A stretch of 64,000 nucleotides of DNA from Propionicimonas sp020161015 (GTDB lineage Bacteria; Actinomycetota; Actinomycetes; Propionibacteriales; Propionibacteriaceae), in NCBI RefSeq assembly GCF_964266745.1, contig NZ_CAXWGX010000001.1:62001-126000 (forward strand). Direction: 5' to 3'. This document shows positions 25,601-36,400 of this stretch, one piece after another. The position numbers and the translations under genes are program-made. The notes under the pieces were generated by a model that saw nothing but the letters and a program-made list of their open reading frames with translations, searched no databases and was not told the DNA's origin. The stretch's first letter is position 1, and each line of letters opens with the position of its first letter.

Positions 25601-28495
25601 TCAGGCCTTCGCCACCGCGGAGGTGAGCTTCGAGGTACGGCTGGTGGTCGTGTAGCCGGCCTTCGTCCCGGTCACCTTCACCTTCAGCCGGTACTTCGCG
25701 TCTGTCGCCTTCACCTCGTAGGACGGCCCGCTGCCGGGCAGGACGTACGACTTGCCCGAGGACGACACCTTGTACCAGGTGTAGGAGAGCCCGACCGGAG
25801 CCGGCTCCCAGGTGCCGGCGAACGCGCTGACGGTGTCGCCGACCGTCGGGGTCCGGTCGTCGATGGTCGGGGTCGGCGTCTGGGTGAAGCTCGCCTTCAC
25901 CACGGTGGAGGTCTTCGCGGACGTCTTCGCCGTCGGCTTCCAGCCCTCGAGCTGGCCGGTGACCTTCACGCTGAGCCGGGCGCCGACGTCGGTCGACGTC
26001 ACCTTGTAGGTGGCCGTCACGGCCGCGTCGATGGCGGTCGTGCCCTTGCTGGTCGTGCGGTACCACTGGTAGCCCAGGGACGTGCCCCCCGGCGTCCAGG
26101 TGCCCGGCCGGGCGGTCAGCGTCCGGTCGACCTTCGCCGTACCGGAGATCGTGGGGGTCGCGCCGGCGATCGTGCCGAGGTACTCGCGGATGACGTGGAC
26201 CGTCCCGGTCACGCCGTTGGTCCCGTCGGCCTCCTCCCCGACGTCGGACGCCCCGTCCACGCCCACGACGTTGCCGCTGCCGTCGGTGGCCGCCGCGACC
26301 AGCTGCCACGTGTAGTCGCCGACCGGCACGTCCTCGCCGTCCTCGTCACGGCCGTCCCAGGCGATGCCGCGGACGGAGCCGTCGGGTCCGGCCTCGGTGG
26401 TGAGGGTGCGGACGACCTCGCCGTCCGCGTCGGTGATGGTCAGCGTGCCGGCCTCCACGGCCTTGGTGGTGTCGAGTTCGAGCGGCCACGACCGGGCGGC
26501 CGTGATCAGGTTCAGGCTGGCCGGGGCGAAGGCCCCGAGCAGACGGGGGGCGGAGGTCGGAACCACGTCGAGGGTGCGCAGCACCAGCTCGGAAGAGGTG
26601 GAGTACGCCAGCCGTGCGGTGCCGTCGGTGACGACCTGGTCCCAGTCGGTGTCGGGGATCGACTCTGCCTGGCCGGTTGCCGGGTTCCACACCTCGAGGC
26701 CCAGCACGTCCGAGCCGTCCTCCGCGGTGTCGGCGTACTTCACCACGACGAAGCCGTTGCCGTAGTCGACCGGCAGCCCGTAGCGGCTGTGCACCTCGTC
26801 GGTGCGGTAGTTGATCGCCAGCGTCCAGGGCACGCCGCTGGAGTCGAAGGTGTACCCGAACGCCCAGTCGCCCCACAGGCCGCCCAGGCTGAACCCCTGC
26901 ACGCGGTAGGCGACCGGGACGTTCACCCGCACCGACGGGCCGCCGGCGAGGTCCACCACGTCGTAGCGGCCCAGCTTGGCGTTGGTGCGGACGAGGACGA
27001 GCGAGCCGAACAGGCCACGCAGGGTGGCGGTCTTGAGCACCTTCCCGTCCACCGACAGGGCCTGCTGGTACGACAGCGCGTAGGCCGGGAAGTAGGGGCC
27101 GCTGATCAGGCCCGGCAGCGACCCGTACGTGCCCGGGGACAGGCTGCGCACGTAGTCGCCGCGGTCGTAGAGCCGCAGCTTGGTGCCGTCGTCGAGCAGC
27201 GTCCGCGCCCCGGAGGTGCCGACGTCGAGCCCGCGCGGGAACGGCGTCTGCTCCTCACCGATCGCGGTGGCCGACACGCTGCGCTGCCAGGCCTGGTAGT
27301 CCTCCGTGGTCACGGTAGGGCGGTTGTCGAGGCCGGTGACCCGGTCGGGGGTGAGTTCGAGCACGCTCTCCACCACCGGCGTGCCCGGGAACCCGAAGCG
27401 CTTGCTGATGAACCCGTCGTCCGCGACCGACCCGACGAAGCCGGGGTCGCCGTCGGGCACCACGGCCACCGGACGCCCGGGGTCGCCGATCCAGGACAGC
27501 TCGGTCTCCTCCGTCGCCTGCACCGCCACAGGCCCGGCCGCGCTCGTCGTGCCGGCCACGACCCAGGACGCTGTCCCGGCGTCGGAGGAGATGGACCAGA
27601 GGGCCCAGTCCGGGCCGGCTGCCAGGTCGACGCCGACGTAGCGCTGGTCGCGCAGGCCGGCCACCTTGAGCGTGCGGCACGACGGCGCGTCCAGCCACGT
27701 CCCGAGGGCACGGAAGCACAGGCTCTGCGAGCCGGTGGACGTCGTCGCGGCCTGGGCGTACACGACCTGGTCGCCGCGGACGGCGGCGGCGACGAGCCCG
27801 GGGACGGCGACCCGGCCCGGGCCGGCGCTGCCGTCGAGCGGGACGAGGTCGAGGTAGCCGGTCGCGGCCAGGCCGGACGCGGTGGACATCGTCTGGACCA
27901 TCAGCGCGGTCGTGCCCCCGCCGAGGGACACCGCCACGTCCTCCTCGGGCAACTGCGGGGCGTAGGCCAGCGCCCGCTGTTCGCCGGTGGCCAGGTCGAA
28001 GGCCTCGTAGGCGCCGGTGTCGTCGGTGAACACCGCCGTGCGGTCGTCGGCCGTCAGCAGGTCGGCCGCGGGCACGGTCACCGGGTCGGCGGTGGTGCCG
28101 GTGGCGAAGTCGTAGGTGTAGATGCTCGAGGTCGTCCCGTCCCCGTCACCGGGGACGACACTGACGAGCCGGCCGTCCCGCGCGGTGGTGAGGCGGCCGT
28201 CGGTGAGCCCGCGGTCGTCCGGGGTGGTGAAGGTGGCGCCGTCGTCGGTGGTGGCCCGGTAGCGCGGCGTGGCGCCCTGGCTGACGTCCAGCAGCACTCC
28301 CTCGCCGGACGCGGCGACGACGACGGGCAGCGACGTGGTCTCCGGCAGGTTGACGCGGAGGTCCGTCCCGTCCTCGGCGGAGGCGGCGGGCGCCGGCACC
28401 AGCCCGGTGAGGGCGAGCGTGAGGACGCCGAGCGCAGCCGTGATCCGGGCGGCGTGCCGCCGCCCGCGCGTCCTGGCGTGGGGCGCTCGCGCCAT
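25601..28495 (-). CDS. Large secreted protein, paralogue C
   Basis: This 964-residue protein has a signal peptide ending APAASA, a propeller-like region with Asp-box-like RATTDDGATF near residue 80, ISGPYFPAYAL, LWGDWAFGY and APRLLGAFAP. The FlgD-like module GPDGSVRGIAWDGRDEDG is near residue 712. Two well-preserved Ig-like repeats follow, with YQWYR near 812 and YTWYK near 907, each ending KVKVTG..GY/W..(T/A)KTS. The last residues AVAKA close the second repeat. GGGAG precedes ATG 28495. It is divergent from mdh. Role unknown. Confidence 0.8.
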   Translation of the reverse strand: MARAPHARTRGRRHAARITAALGVLTLALTGLVPAPAASAEDGTDLRVNLPETTSLPVVVAASGEGVLLDVSQGATPRYRATTDDGATFTTPDDRGLTDGRLTTARDGRLVSVVPGDGDGTTSSIYTYDFATGTTADPVTVPAADLLTADDRTAVFTDDTGAYEAFDLATGEQRALAYAPQLPEEDVAVSLGGGTTALMVQTMSTASGLAATGYLDLVPLDGSAGPGRVAVPGLVAAAVRGDQVVYAQAATTSTGSQSLCFRALGTWLDAPSCRTLKVAGLRDQRYVGVDLAAGPDWALWSISSDAGTASWVVAGTTSAAGPVAVQATEETELSWIGDPGRPVAVVPDGDPGFVGSVADDGFISKRFGFPGTPVVESVLELTPDRVTGLDNRPTVTTEDYQAWQRSVSATAIGEEQTPFPRGLDVGTSGARTLLDDGTKLRLYDRGDYVRSLSPGTYGSLPGLISGPYFPAYALSYQQALSVDGKVLKTATLRGLFGSLVLVRTNAKLGRYDVVDLAGGPSVRVNVPVAYRVQGFSLGGLWGDWAFGYTFDSSGVPWTLAINYRTDEVHSRYGLPVDYGNGFVVVKYADTAEDGSDVLGLEVWNPATGQAESIPDTDWDQVVTDGTARLAYSTSSELVLRTLDVVPTSAPRLLGAFAPASLNLITAARSWPLELDTTKAVEAGTLTITDADGEVVRTLTTEAGPDGSVRGIAWDGRDEDGEDVPVGDYTWQLVAAATDGSGNVVGVDGASDVGEEADGTNGVTGTVHVIREYLGTIAGATPTISGTAKVDRTLTARPGTWTPGGTSLGYQWYRTTSKGTTAIDAAVTATYKVTSTDVGARLSVKVTGQLEGWKPTAKTSAKTSTVVKASFTQTPTPTIDDRTPTVGDTVSAFAGTWEPAPVGLSYTWYKVSSSGKSYVLPGSGPSYEVKATDAKYRLKVKVTGTKAGYTTTSRTSKLTSAVAKA

Positions 28496-28775
28496 TCCCG
28501 CTCCCGTCTGTCGTGGCCGCCTGGGCGGACACGGTCAACCTTCCGCGACCGTACCATCCCGCACCCCGCCGGGTCGCGCGCCCGGCGGCTGCTCGCCCGT
28601 TCCCCGCGCACGCGGGCGCACCCGCCCGGGCGCGCAGGCTCCCGCGGCGCACCGGCTGACTGCACCAATTCCCAGCGGCCGTGGCAGGGGCTGGAAGCGT
28701 GCTCCCGGACGCGTCGCCAACTGCTAGCGTCGGATGCGACTCGTACCCTGCATCACACTCATCGAGGAGCCCATC

Positions 28776-29765
28776 GTGAGCCAGACCCCCGTCAAGGTAG
28801 CTGTCACCGGCGCAGCCGGCCAGATCTGCTACAGCCTGCTGTTCCGCATCGCCAGCGGCGCGCTGCTCGGGCCCGACCAGCCCGTCGAGCTCCGCCTGCT
28901 CGAGATCACCCCGGCCCTGAAGGCGCTCGAGGGCGTCGTGATGGAGCTGGACGACTGCGCGTTCCCGCTGCTGAGCAAGGTCGAGATCGGCGACGACGCG
29001 GAGAAGGTCTTCGACGGCGTCAACCTCGCCATGCTCGTCGGCGCCCGTCCCCGCACCGCCGGCATGGAGCGGGCCGACCTGCTCAGCGCCAACGGCGCCA
29101 TCTTCACCGCCCAGGGCAAGGCCCTGAACAAGGTCGCCGCGGACGACATCAAGGTGCTGATCACCGGGAACCCGGCGAACACCAACGCGCTGATCGCGAT
29201 GAACAACGCCCCCGACATCCCCAACGACCGCTTCAACGCCCTCACCCGGCTCGACCACAACCGCGCGATCAGCCAGGTGGCCAAGAAGACCGGCGTCGCG
29301 GTGACTTCGGTGAAGCACATGACGATCTGGGGCAACCACTCCGCCAGCCAGTACCCCGACCTGTTCCACGCCGACGTCGACGGCCGGAACGCCGCCGAGC
29401 TGATCAACGACCAGGCCTGGCTCGAGAACGACTTCATCCCGACCGTGGCCAAGCGGGGCGCAGCGATCATCGCCGCCCGGGGCTCCTCCTCGGCCGCCTC
29501 CGCCGCGAACGCCACCGTCGAGCACATGCACGACTGGGTGCTCGGCACGCCCGAGGGCGACTGGGTGTCGATGTCGGTGCCGTCGGACGGCTCCTACGGC
29601 GTGCCCGAGGGCCTCATCTCCTCGTTCCCGTGCGTGGTCAAGAACGGCACGTACGAGATCGTCCAGGGCCTGGAGCTCAACGAGTTCAGCCGCGCGAAGA
29701 TCGACGCCTCTGTCGCCGAGCTGGTCGACGAGCGGGACGCCGTGAAGGAACTCGGCCTGATCTGA
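28776..29765 (+). CDS. mdh: Malate dehydrogenase
   Basis: This 329-residue NAD-dependent enzyme interconverts malate and oxaloacetate, in the TCA cycle and in the reverse direction for propionate formation. Features are the Rossmann VTGAAGQICYSLLFRIASG, RPRTAGMERADLL (substrate arginines), VLITGNPANTNALIA, TRLDHNRA, and the catalytic IWGNHSASQYPD. It is of the cytosolic/type-2 kind. GTG 28776 has GAGGAG six bases upstream. The gene is embedded between secreted paralogues C and D on the opposite strand. A perfect 16-bp hairpin follows the stop. Confidence 0.97.
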   Translation: MSQTPVKVAVTGAAGQICYSLLFRIASGALLGPDQPVELRLLEITPALKALEGVVMELDDCAFPLLSKVEIGDDAEKVFDGVNLAMLVGARPRTAGMERADLLSANGAIFTAQGKALNKVAADDIKVLITGNPANTNALIAMNNAPDIPNDRFNALTRLDHNRAISQVAKKTGVAVTSVKHMTIWGNHSASQYPDLFHADVDGRNAAELINDQAWLENDFIPTVAKRGAAIIAARGSSSAASAANATVEHMHDWVLGTPEGDWVSMSVPSDGSYGVPEGLISSFPCVVKNGTYEIVQGLELNEFSRAKIDASVAELVDERDAVKELGLI

Positions 29766-29776
29766 GCCTGAACGCC

Positions 29777-29815
29777 CGTGGGCGCCGGCACCTCTCGGGG
29801 GTGCCGGCGCCCACG
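29777..29815 (+). terminator. Strong hairpin terminator after mdh
   Basis: CGTGGGCGCCGGCACC and its exact complement GGTGCCGGCGCCCACG form a 16-bp stem around a 7-base loop, followed by TCGTTT. It lies between convergent mdh and secreted paralogue D and could act in both directions. Confidence 0.8.
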
Positions 29816-29828
29816 TCGTTTCTCCGGA

Positions 29829-32618
29829 TCAGGCGACCACCGTCGCTGAGTAGGCGGTGTAGGCGGAGGCCGTGGTGTAGCCGGGCGCGCTGCCGACCAC
29901 CTTCACCCGGATCTTCCTGCCCTTGTCCGCCGCGGTCAGCTCGTAGGACGTGGCGAGGGGGTCCAGGCCGGTGATCCGGGTGGTCCCGCGGTACCACTCG
30001 TAGGCGTAGGCGGGTTCGGGGCTCCAGTCACCGCGCACCAGGACCAGCGACTGGCCGACGGCTGCGGTCCCGGTCAGCTTCGGCGTGGGAATCGCGAACC
30101 GGCCGGCGGCCACCCTGGCGCTGTTCGTCGACATCACCGTGACGATGCTGCCCCGGCGGCTCGTGCCGGCGACCTCGACCGCGAGGGTCTTGCCGAGGTC
30201 GTCCGGGACGATCGTGTAGCGGGCAGCGGTCGCCCCGTCGATCGGGACGCCGGAGCGGAACCAGCGGTAGCCCATCGTGAGCAGCGGGGGTGTCCACGTG
30301 CCCGACGCGCTGACCGTGGCCCCCACCCGCAGCGTGCCGGCGACCTTCTGCGTACCGGCCTTCACCGGGGTGGTGAACAGGGTGACCGTGCCGGTGGGGG
30401 TGGCGTCGCCGGCGACGGTGGTGACCGCACCGGTGCCGTCGGCGGAGTCGGCGACGTAGCGCCAGGTGTACATCCCGTCGGGGGCCACTTCGGCCAGGTC
30501 CGTCATCGCGTCCCAGGAGATGGCGCGCAGCGACCCGTCCGTGGAGGCCGGGGTGGCGATCGTCCGCACGACCGCGCCGGTGCCGTCCAGGATCTCGACC
30601 TTCCCCGCGTCGACGGCCTTGGTGAGGTCGAGGTCGAGGGTCCAGGTGGCGTTGACCTCGAACCGGGCCGGCGCCACGGAGCCGAGGACGCGGGCCTCGG
30701 TGTCGGCGACCAGCGCCACGTCGTGGTAGCTGGTCAGGTCGACGGTCAGCAGCCGGGTGCCTGTGGAGTAGACCAGGGTGGCGTCGCCGTCCACGGCCGG
30801 CGCCACGTCTGCGGCGGCGTCCAGGATCGGCTGGGAGCCGTCCTGCGCGGCGTTGAAGTCGTCGGTCAGCGGCCAGGGGTGGTAGTACCCGGTGTTGGAG
30901 TTGAACAGGACGACGACGCCGTCGCCCATCGCCACCGGCCAGGCGGACTGCGCCGACCCGATCAGGTCACCGAGGTGGTCCGGGGTGACCTGCCACGCCT
31001 CGACGAGCTGGGCCTCCCCGGCCGTCGAGGCGAGCACGAGGAAGTCACCGAACAGCATCGCGGCACCGTAGGCGTAGTCCTCCGCGACCGGTGGGAGGTT
31101 GAACGAGACACCGGTGACCAGGTCGCGCAGCGTGCCGCCGGTGCGGGAGGCGTTGAACTCCACCACCCGGCTGCCGAAGATCGCCGCGACCCGCGTGCCC
31201 ACCGACGTCCCGCCCGGGAGCAGGACCGTCGACGCCGACCCCTTCTTCACCCAGGTGTAGGGCCCGCTGACGTCCTGCAGCGAGGAGACCGCCTTCGCGG
31301 TGCCGGTGAGGGCGTCGCGGTCGTAGAAGCGCAGGCCGGAGGCGGTGTCGGCCACCATGCGTCCAGCGGAGGTCCTGAGCGCCCGGGTCGCCCCGGCGAG
31401 CAGGGTCTCGTCGCCGACCCCGGCCCCGTCAACCGGGCGGTACCAGCCCTGCGCCCGCTCGCGCCCGTCGAGGCCCGTCAGCCGGGTGGCCGACAGGTCG
31501 AGGCCGGACGGCGGCTTGGGCCCGGTCAGGTCGGCGTAGAGCAGCGAGAGGACACCGGCGGTGTCGACGGCGTAGGTGCTGGCGGCCAGGTCGTTCCCCG
31601 ACCGCACCAGCGGACGGGCCGGATCGCCCACCCCGGTGAACTCGTTGACGGTGGCGCCGGCGGGCGTCCTGACCTTGACCACCTTGCCGGCCTGGAACAG
31701 CAACGGCTTCCGCTTGACCGAGAGCCCGATCACCTCGCCGTAGCGGGCGGCACCGACGGCCGCGGTCGTGACCGACGACGACGTGGAGAGCAGCTTCCTG
31801 CACGAGGCCTTCGGCAGGGTCCGGGCGTCGGTGAGCAGGCGCGTGCAGTAGCTCACCGAGCTGCCCGAGTGCACGACGTACTCGATGGCGGGGGTGGACA
31901 CGGCGTTCACCAGCACCCGGGTGAGGCCCAGGTACGGCACCCAGCCGCTGATCCGGAACGGGGCGGCACCGATGCCGCCGGCGACCGGGACCGGGTCGAC
32001 GTCGAGGTAGCGGGAGTAGGCGCCGTTGCGGGAGGACGTGTAGCGGATCAGCCGCAGCAGGGCGTCGTCGCCGACCACCCAGGACTCCCCCGGGTAGATC
32101 GCGTTCGACGGGGGCCGGAGCGCATTGTCCAGCGAGAGCGGCGCCTCCTCGAGCGTCCCCAGGTCGACCAGGCGGAAGCCGGAGGCGTCCACCACGGCGT
32201 GGGTGGTGCTGACGCCGGACAGCGTCCCGGTCAGGGTCACCTGGCCGGCGTCCCCCGTGGCGAGGTTGAGCAGCCGGACGGTGTTGCCCTCACGCCAGGC
32301 GGCCGCCCCTCGCGCGACCACGTCGGCCGGACGGGTCGGGACGTCCTCGACGGCTTCGGTGGTCAGGCCGTTGTCGTGCGAGATGAGCGTCCGGCCGGTG
32401 CCGGCCGTGACGTCCACGTCGCTGATCACCAGGTCGGTGCCTGAGGCCGCGAGGACCCGGGTGGGACGCGGACCGGTCGCCACCGGCACGCCGTCCTCCT
32501 CCGCGGCGGCCGGCGTCGCCAGCGGCACCATCGCGCCGGCGGCCAGGACGAGGCCGACGCCCACGGCGACCCAGCGGCGTCCGAATCCCGAGCGGTTGGG
32601 CTGGCTCGCGAGCATCAT
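29829..32618 (-). CDS. Large secreted protein, paralogue D
   Basis: This 929-residue protein begins MMLASQPNRSGFGRRW and a hydrophobic core, with cleavage near TPAAA. A GGTGGGGGA run directly precedes tandem ATGs at 32618 and 32615. The frame is open 32 codons further upstream, but those residues would mask the signal peptide. The propeller-like region shares VSGPYTWVKKG, LFGDFLVLAS and ARVLGSVAP with its paralogues. The FlgD-like module STDGSLRAISWDAMTD is near residue 700, and Ig-like repeats are near 786 (YRWFRSG) and 874 (YEWYRG). It is divergent from the lipoprotein at 32803. Role unknown. Confidence 0.78.
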   Translation of the reverse strand: MMLASQPNRSGFGRRWVAVGVGLVLAAGAMVPLATPAAAEEDGVPVATGPRPTRVLAASGTDLVISDVDVTAGTGRTLISHDNGLTTEAVEDVPTRPADVVARGAAAWREGNTVRLLNLATGDAGQVTLTGTLSGVSTTHAVVDASGFRLVDLGTLEEAPLSLDNALRPPSNAIYPGESWVVGDDALLRLIRYTSSRNGAYSRYLDVDPVPVAGGIGAAPFRISGWVPYLGLTRVLVNAVSTPAIEYVVHSGSSVSYCTRLLTDARTLPKASCRKLLSTSSSVTTAAVGAARYGEVIGLSVKRKPLLFQAGKVVKVRTPAGATVNEFTGVGDPARPLVRSGNDLAASTYAVDTAGVLSLLYADLTGPKPPSGLDLSATRLTGLDGRERAQGWYRPVDGAGVGDETLLAGATRALRTSAGRMVADTASGLRFYDRDALTGTAKAVSSLQDVSGPYTWVKKGSASTVLLPGGTSVGTRVAAIFGSRVVEFNASRTGGTLRDLVTGVSFNLPPVAEDYAYGAAMLFGDFLVLASTAGEAQLVEAWQVTPDHLGDLIGSAQSAWPVAMGDGVVVLFNSNTGYYHPWPLTDDFNAAQDGSQPILDAAADVAPAVDGDATLVYSTGTRLLTVDLTSYHDVALVADTEARVLGSVAPARFEVNATWTLDLDLTKAVDAGKVEILDGTGAVVRTIATPASTDGSLRAISWDAMTDLAEVAPDGMYTWRYVADSADGTGAVTTVAGDATPTGTVTLFTTPVKAGTQKVAGTLRVGATVSASGTWTPPLLTMGYRWFRSGVPIDGATAARYTIVPDDLGKTLAVEVAGTSRRGSIVTVMSTNSARVAAGRFAIPTPKLTGTAAVGQSLVLVRGDWSPEPAYAYEWYRGTTRITGLDPLATSYELTAADKGRKIRVKVVGSAPGYTTASAYTAYSATVVA

Positions 32619-32802
32619 TCCCCCACCGGCGAGCGCATCCCCATCGACCGCCGACAAGCGAAGGCTACCGCCCGCCGATCTCAGCGTGTAGGGAAAGGTC
32701 GGGGGCACTTGCACGGTCCTTTGCCACCCGACGCTCCCCGGGGTGGCAGGGCGCTCCTCGCCGAGGCCCTACCATGACGATCGAGCGAGGAGAGGACGAC
32801 CG

Positions 32803-33408
32803 GTGGGAGTGCCAACCAGATCCGTGGTGGCGGTGTCGGTCCTGCTCACCCTCGGCGGATGCACGCAGCCCGGCACCCCCCTGCCGTCGTCCACGACCGT
32901 CACGCCGACGCTGTCGTGGTCCACGCCGGCCGCCGACGCGACCCCGACCACGACCCGGCCGCGCCCGTCCGGCCAGGCACCCCGGCCGCCCAGCCGATCC
33001 GTGACGGTCCTCCCTGATCGCGTGGGTGGGGTGGTGCTCGGCCGCACCTCCCCCGCCGAGGCGAGGGAGTCCCTCGCCACCGCGCTGGGCGCCCCCTCGA
33101 GCGCCCCGTCCTGCGAGGGCGCGGCGACCGTGCTGAGCTGGGGAGCGCTGCAGATCACCTTCGCCGGCCGGCCGGCCGTTGCCCGGCAGTGGCAGGTCGA
33201 GCCCGAGGCCGGCACCGCCGGCCTGAGGTTGCCGCGGGGGACGGAGTGGCGCCCCGAGCGAGAGTCGCTCCTCGACCGGGAGGACGCGACGACGTCGACG
33301 TCCGGCGACGACCTCGTGGTCACCCTCGCCGACGGGTTCACCTACCGGTTGGGCAGCACCGACCAGCGCGCCCGCACGATCGGTGGGGGCACGCCGGCCT
33401 GCGGCTGA
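32803..33408 (+). CDS. Hypothetical lipoprotein, paralogue of the one at 19034
   Basis: This 201-residue protein has a lipoprotein signal with LGGC (Cys20), a Pro/Thr/Ser-rich linker to about residue 70, and a domain like that of the lipoprotein at 19034: VGGVVLGR, one central Cys (SCEGAA), GTEWRPERESLL, an acidic DDLVVTLADGF stretch and a final PACG. GTG 32803 has GAGAGG a few bases upstream, and TACCAT further up may be its -10. It sits between secreted paralogues D and E and converges on E with a 6-base gap. Function unknown. Confidence 0.72.
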   Translation: MGVPTRSVVAVSVLLTLGGCTQPGTPLPSSTTVTPTLSWSTPAADATPTTTRPRPSGQAPRPPSRSVTVLPDRVGGVVLGRTSPAEARESLATALGAPSSAPSCEGAATVLSWGALQITFAGRPAVARQWQVEPEAGTAGLRLPRGTEWRPERESLLDREDATTSTSGDDLVVTLADGFTYRLGSTDQRARTIGGGTPACG

Positions 33409-33414
33409 CCCGGA

Positions 33415-36400
33415 TCAGGCCGGGATCAGCGCGCCCGCCGAGGTCGCGCTCGCCGACGTGAAGCCGCTGCGGACGGCGGTCACCTTCACCGTGATCGTCC
33501 TGCCGGCGTCGGCAGCCACCACCGTGTAGGTGCTGGCGGCCTGGCCGGTGATCGCGGTACCGGACCGGTACCAGGCGTAGGTGAACGAGGTCGGCGCCGG
33601 TGACCAGTCGCCGTGCACCGCTGTCAGCGTGGAGCCGACCGTCAGCTCGCCCTCGATCGTCGGGACCGGCTTCGTGGTGAACGTGCCCTTGGCCACGTCG
33701 CTGGACGCCGCCGAGGTCTTGGCCACCGAGGAGTAGCCGTCCTTCGACCCGGTCACCCTCACCTTGATCGCCTTGCCGACGTCCGCGGACTGCACCTCGT
33801 AGGTCGCCTCGGTCGCACCCGGGATCGCGGTGGTGTCGCGGTACCACTGGTAGGCCGCCGTGGCATCGGACGGATTCCAGGACCCGATCGAGGTCGCGTC
33901 GGTGATCTTCAGCACCTGGCCCACCACCGGAGTCGTGTCATCCAGCTTCGGCGTGACCGCGATGATCCCCGGCTCGATCGCGCCGGTGAACGCCGAGTAG
34001 CGGGAGACGCTGACGTAGCCGGAGCGCTTGTACGTGACCCGAACCCGGATCTGCTTGCCGAGGTCGGTCGCCGTCGTGCGGTACGTGGCCGCGGTCGCGC
34101 CACTGATGGTGCTCGTTCCGCGGTACCACTGGTAGGAGTAGCTCGCGGCCGGGTCGGAGGCGCCAGGAACAGCGGTCAGCGGCATGCCGACCTTGACCGA
34201 GCCGGTCACCGTCGGGTCCGCCACCGAGGTGAAGTTCGCCGTGGCCACCCTGCCGGTCAACGCCGAGTACACCCCCTTGGTGGTGTAGCCCGGCTTGGTG
34301 CCCGTGACCTTGAGCTTCAGCTTGTAGCCGACCTCGGCGCCGGTCGGGGTGAAGGTGGTCGCCGTGGCGCCCTTGATCGCCGAGGACGTGCCCTTCGAGT
34401 TCACCTTGTACCACTGGAAGGACAGGGTGACCGGATCGGGCCCCCAGACCCCGGTGGTCGCCGTGAGCGGGGTGTCGACCACCGCGGAGGTGGCGTCCAG
34501 AGTCGGCACCGGCGCAGGGGTGATGGTCGCCTTCGCCACCGTCGAGGTGGCAGCAGAGGTCTTCGACGCTGTCGCGTACCCCCGGCAGAACGACTCCGTC
34601 CCCGGGCAGCTGCCGGTGACCTTCACCTTGAGTGCCTGCCCGGCGTCGGCCGGCTGCACGGCGTAGGTCGACGCGGTCGCCCCCGGGATCGCGGTCGTGC
34701 CGCGGTACCACTGGTAGGCCAGCTGCACGTTCGCCGGCGTCCAGGCACCCGGGGTCGCGGTCAGGGTCTGGGCGACCGTCGGGGTCGTGTCGGAGATCTT
34801 CGGCGTCGGGCCCGTCGCCGTGCCCAGGTTCGCCGCCTTCACCGTCACGATGCCGGTCACCGGCGAGGTGCCGTCGATCGCAACCAGCGCCGGGGATTCG
34901 TCGCTGACCACAGCGGTGCGCAGCGTCCAGGCGTAGTCACCGTCGGCCAGCCACTCGCCGTCGTCGTTGCGGCCGTCCCAGCTCACGCCGCGGAGGGAGC
35001 CGTCGGTGGACGCCGGGACGGTGATCACCCTGTCGATCACCTTGTCCTCTCCGGTGCCGTGGCTGATCTCCAGCACGGACTCGGCCAGCGGCTTGGTGGC
35101 GTCGAAGTCCACCTTCCACGGTCCCGCGTTGGGGTTGAAGCTCGTGGACGGCGCCACCATGCCGAGGATGCGCGGCGCCGAAGCACCGGCACCCGGAACG
35201 GTGGTGACGATCAGCTCGTCGTCGTCGGCATAGACGAGGTGGTTGGCATCGTCGAGCGCCGCGATGTCACCTTCGATGTCGACCCGTTCGTCGGTGACGT
35301 AGTTCCACAACACGAGCTTCTCCGCGATGTGGTCCCAGACGACGGCTACACCGTCGCCGAGGGAGATCACAGAACCGTTCTCGTAAAGGCCGCCCCACTC
35401 GTTGTCGGCGACGTTGTAGACGTGGGTGTTGATCGCGTCGCCCACCTCCATGTCGAAGCTGGCCCAATCGCCCCACATTCGAGTCTGGAAGGGAGTCCAC
35501 GTACCCATGCCGGCGGTCAACTCGATGGGGCCGACCGCGTACTGCGGGTCTGCCACATCCAGAACCCTGAAGTGGCTGGCATCGACCTTGCTGACGTACC
35601 GGCTGCCGAAGATGCCGACCGGGTTGGTGGCAGCGACCGCGCCGGAGGAGGTGCGGATGGAGCCCTTGCCAGCCACGTTCACCAACGCGTACGGGCCGCT
35701 GGCGTCGACAAGGGACCCCGTGGTCGCGAAGGTCGACTTCTTCGTGCCGCGGTCGTAGAAGGTCAGCGCGGTCTCGCCCTCAACGACGGTGCGACCGGAA
35801 GAGAGCGCCACGGTCGAGGTGTGGGCCCCGAAGACCGACTCAGGGCCGATCGCCTCGGCGGACAGCGAACGGCTCCACGCGCTCAGTCGCTTGTCGAAGC
35901 CGGCCACCCGGTCGGCTGCGAGGTCGAGGTAGTGCGGCGTGATCGGGTCGCCGAAGTCGTCGAACAGCTTGGTGGACGCCCCGTCGGCTGCCACCTCCTG
36001 GATGCTCCCCGAGGAGGTGGTGGACACGCGCAACAGCGGTCGGTCCGGGTCGCCGATGCCCGTCCAGACGGCGGAGGAACCGACGTAGGACACACGCGTC
36101 AGCTGGGAGTTCTCCCAGAGGTACTCGACGCCGTTGAGCTCCAGGCGGATCGCAGCACCGGACCGGTCGGCCATGACACTGTGCGATGCGCTACCCAGCG
36201 TGGCGACCAGAGCGCACGTCTCCCCGATCCCGTCGAGGGGGCGCGAGCAGACCGACACCGCCTTGTCGACCCGCTTCACGTACTCCACGCGATCGCCCAC
36301 GATGCCGACGTAGGGGACGTACCCCTTCACCCGGAAGATGTCCCCGCCCATCCCTCCGTCGAGGAGCAGCGGGTCGATGTCCGTGGCGACCTGCACGTTG

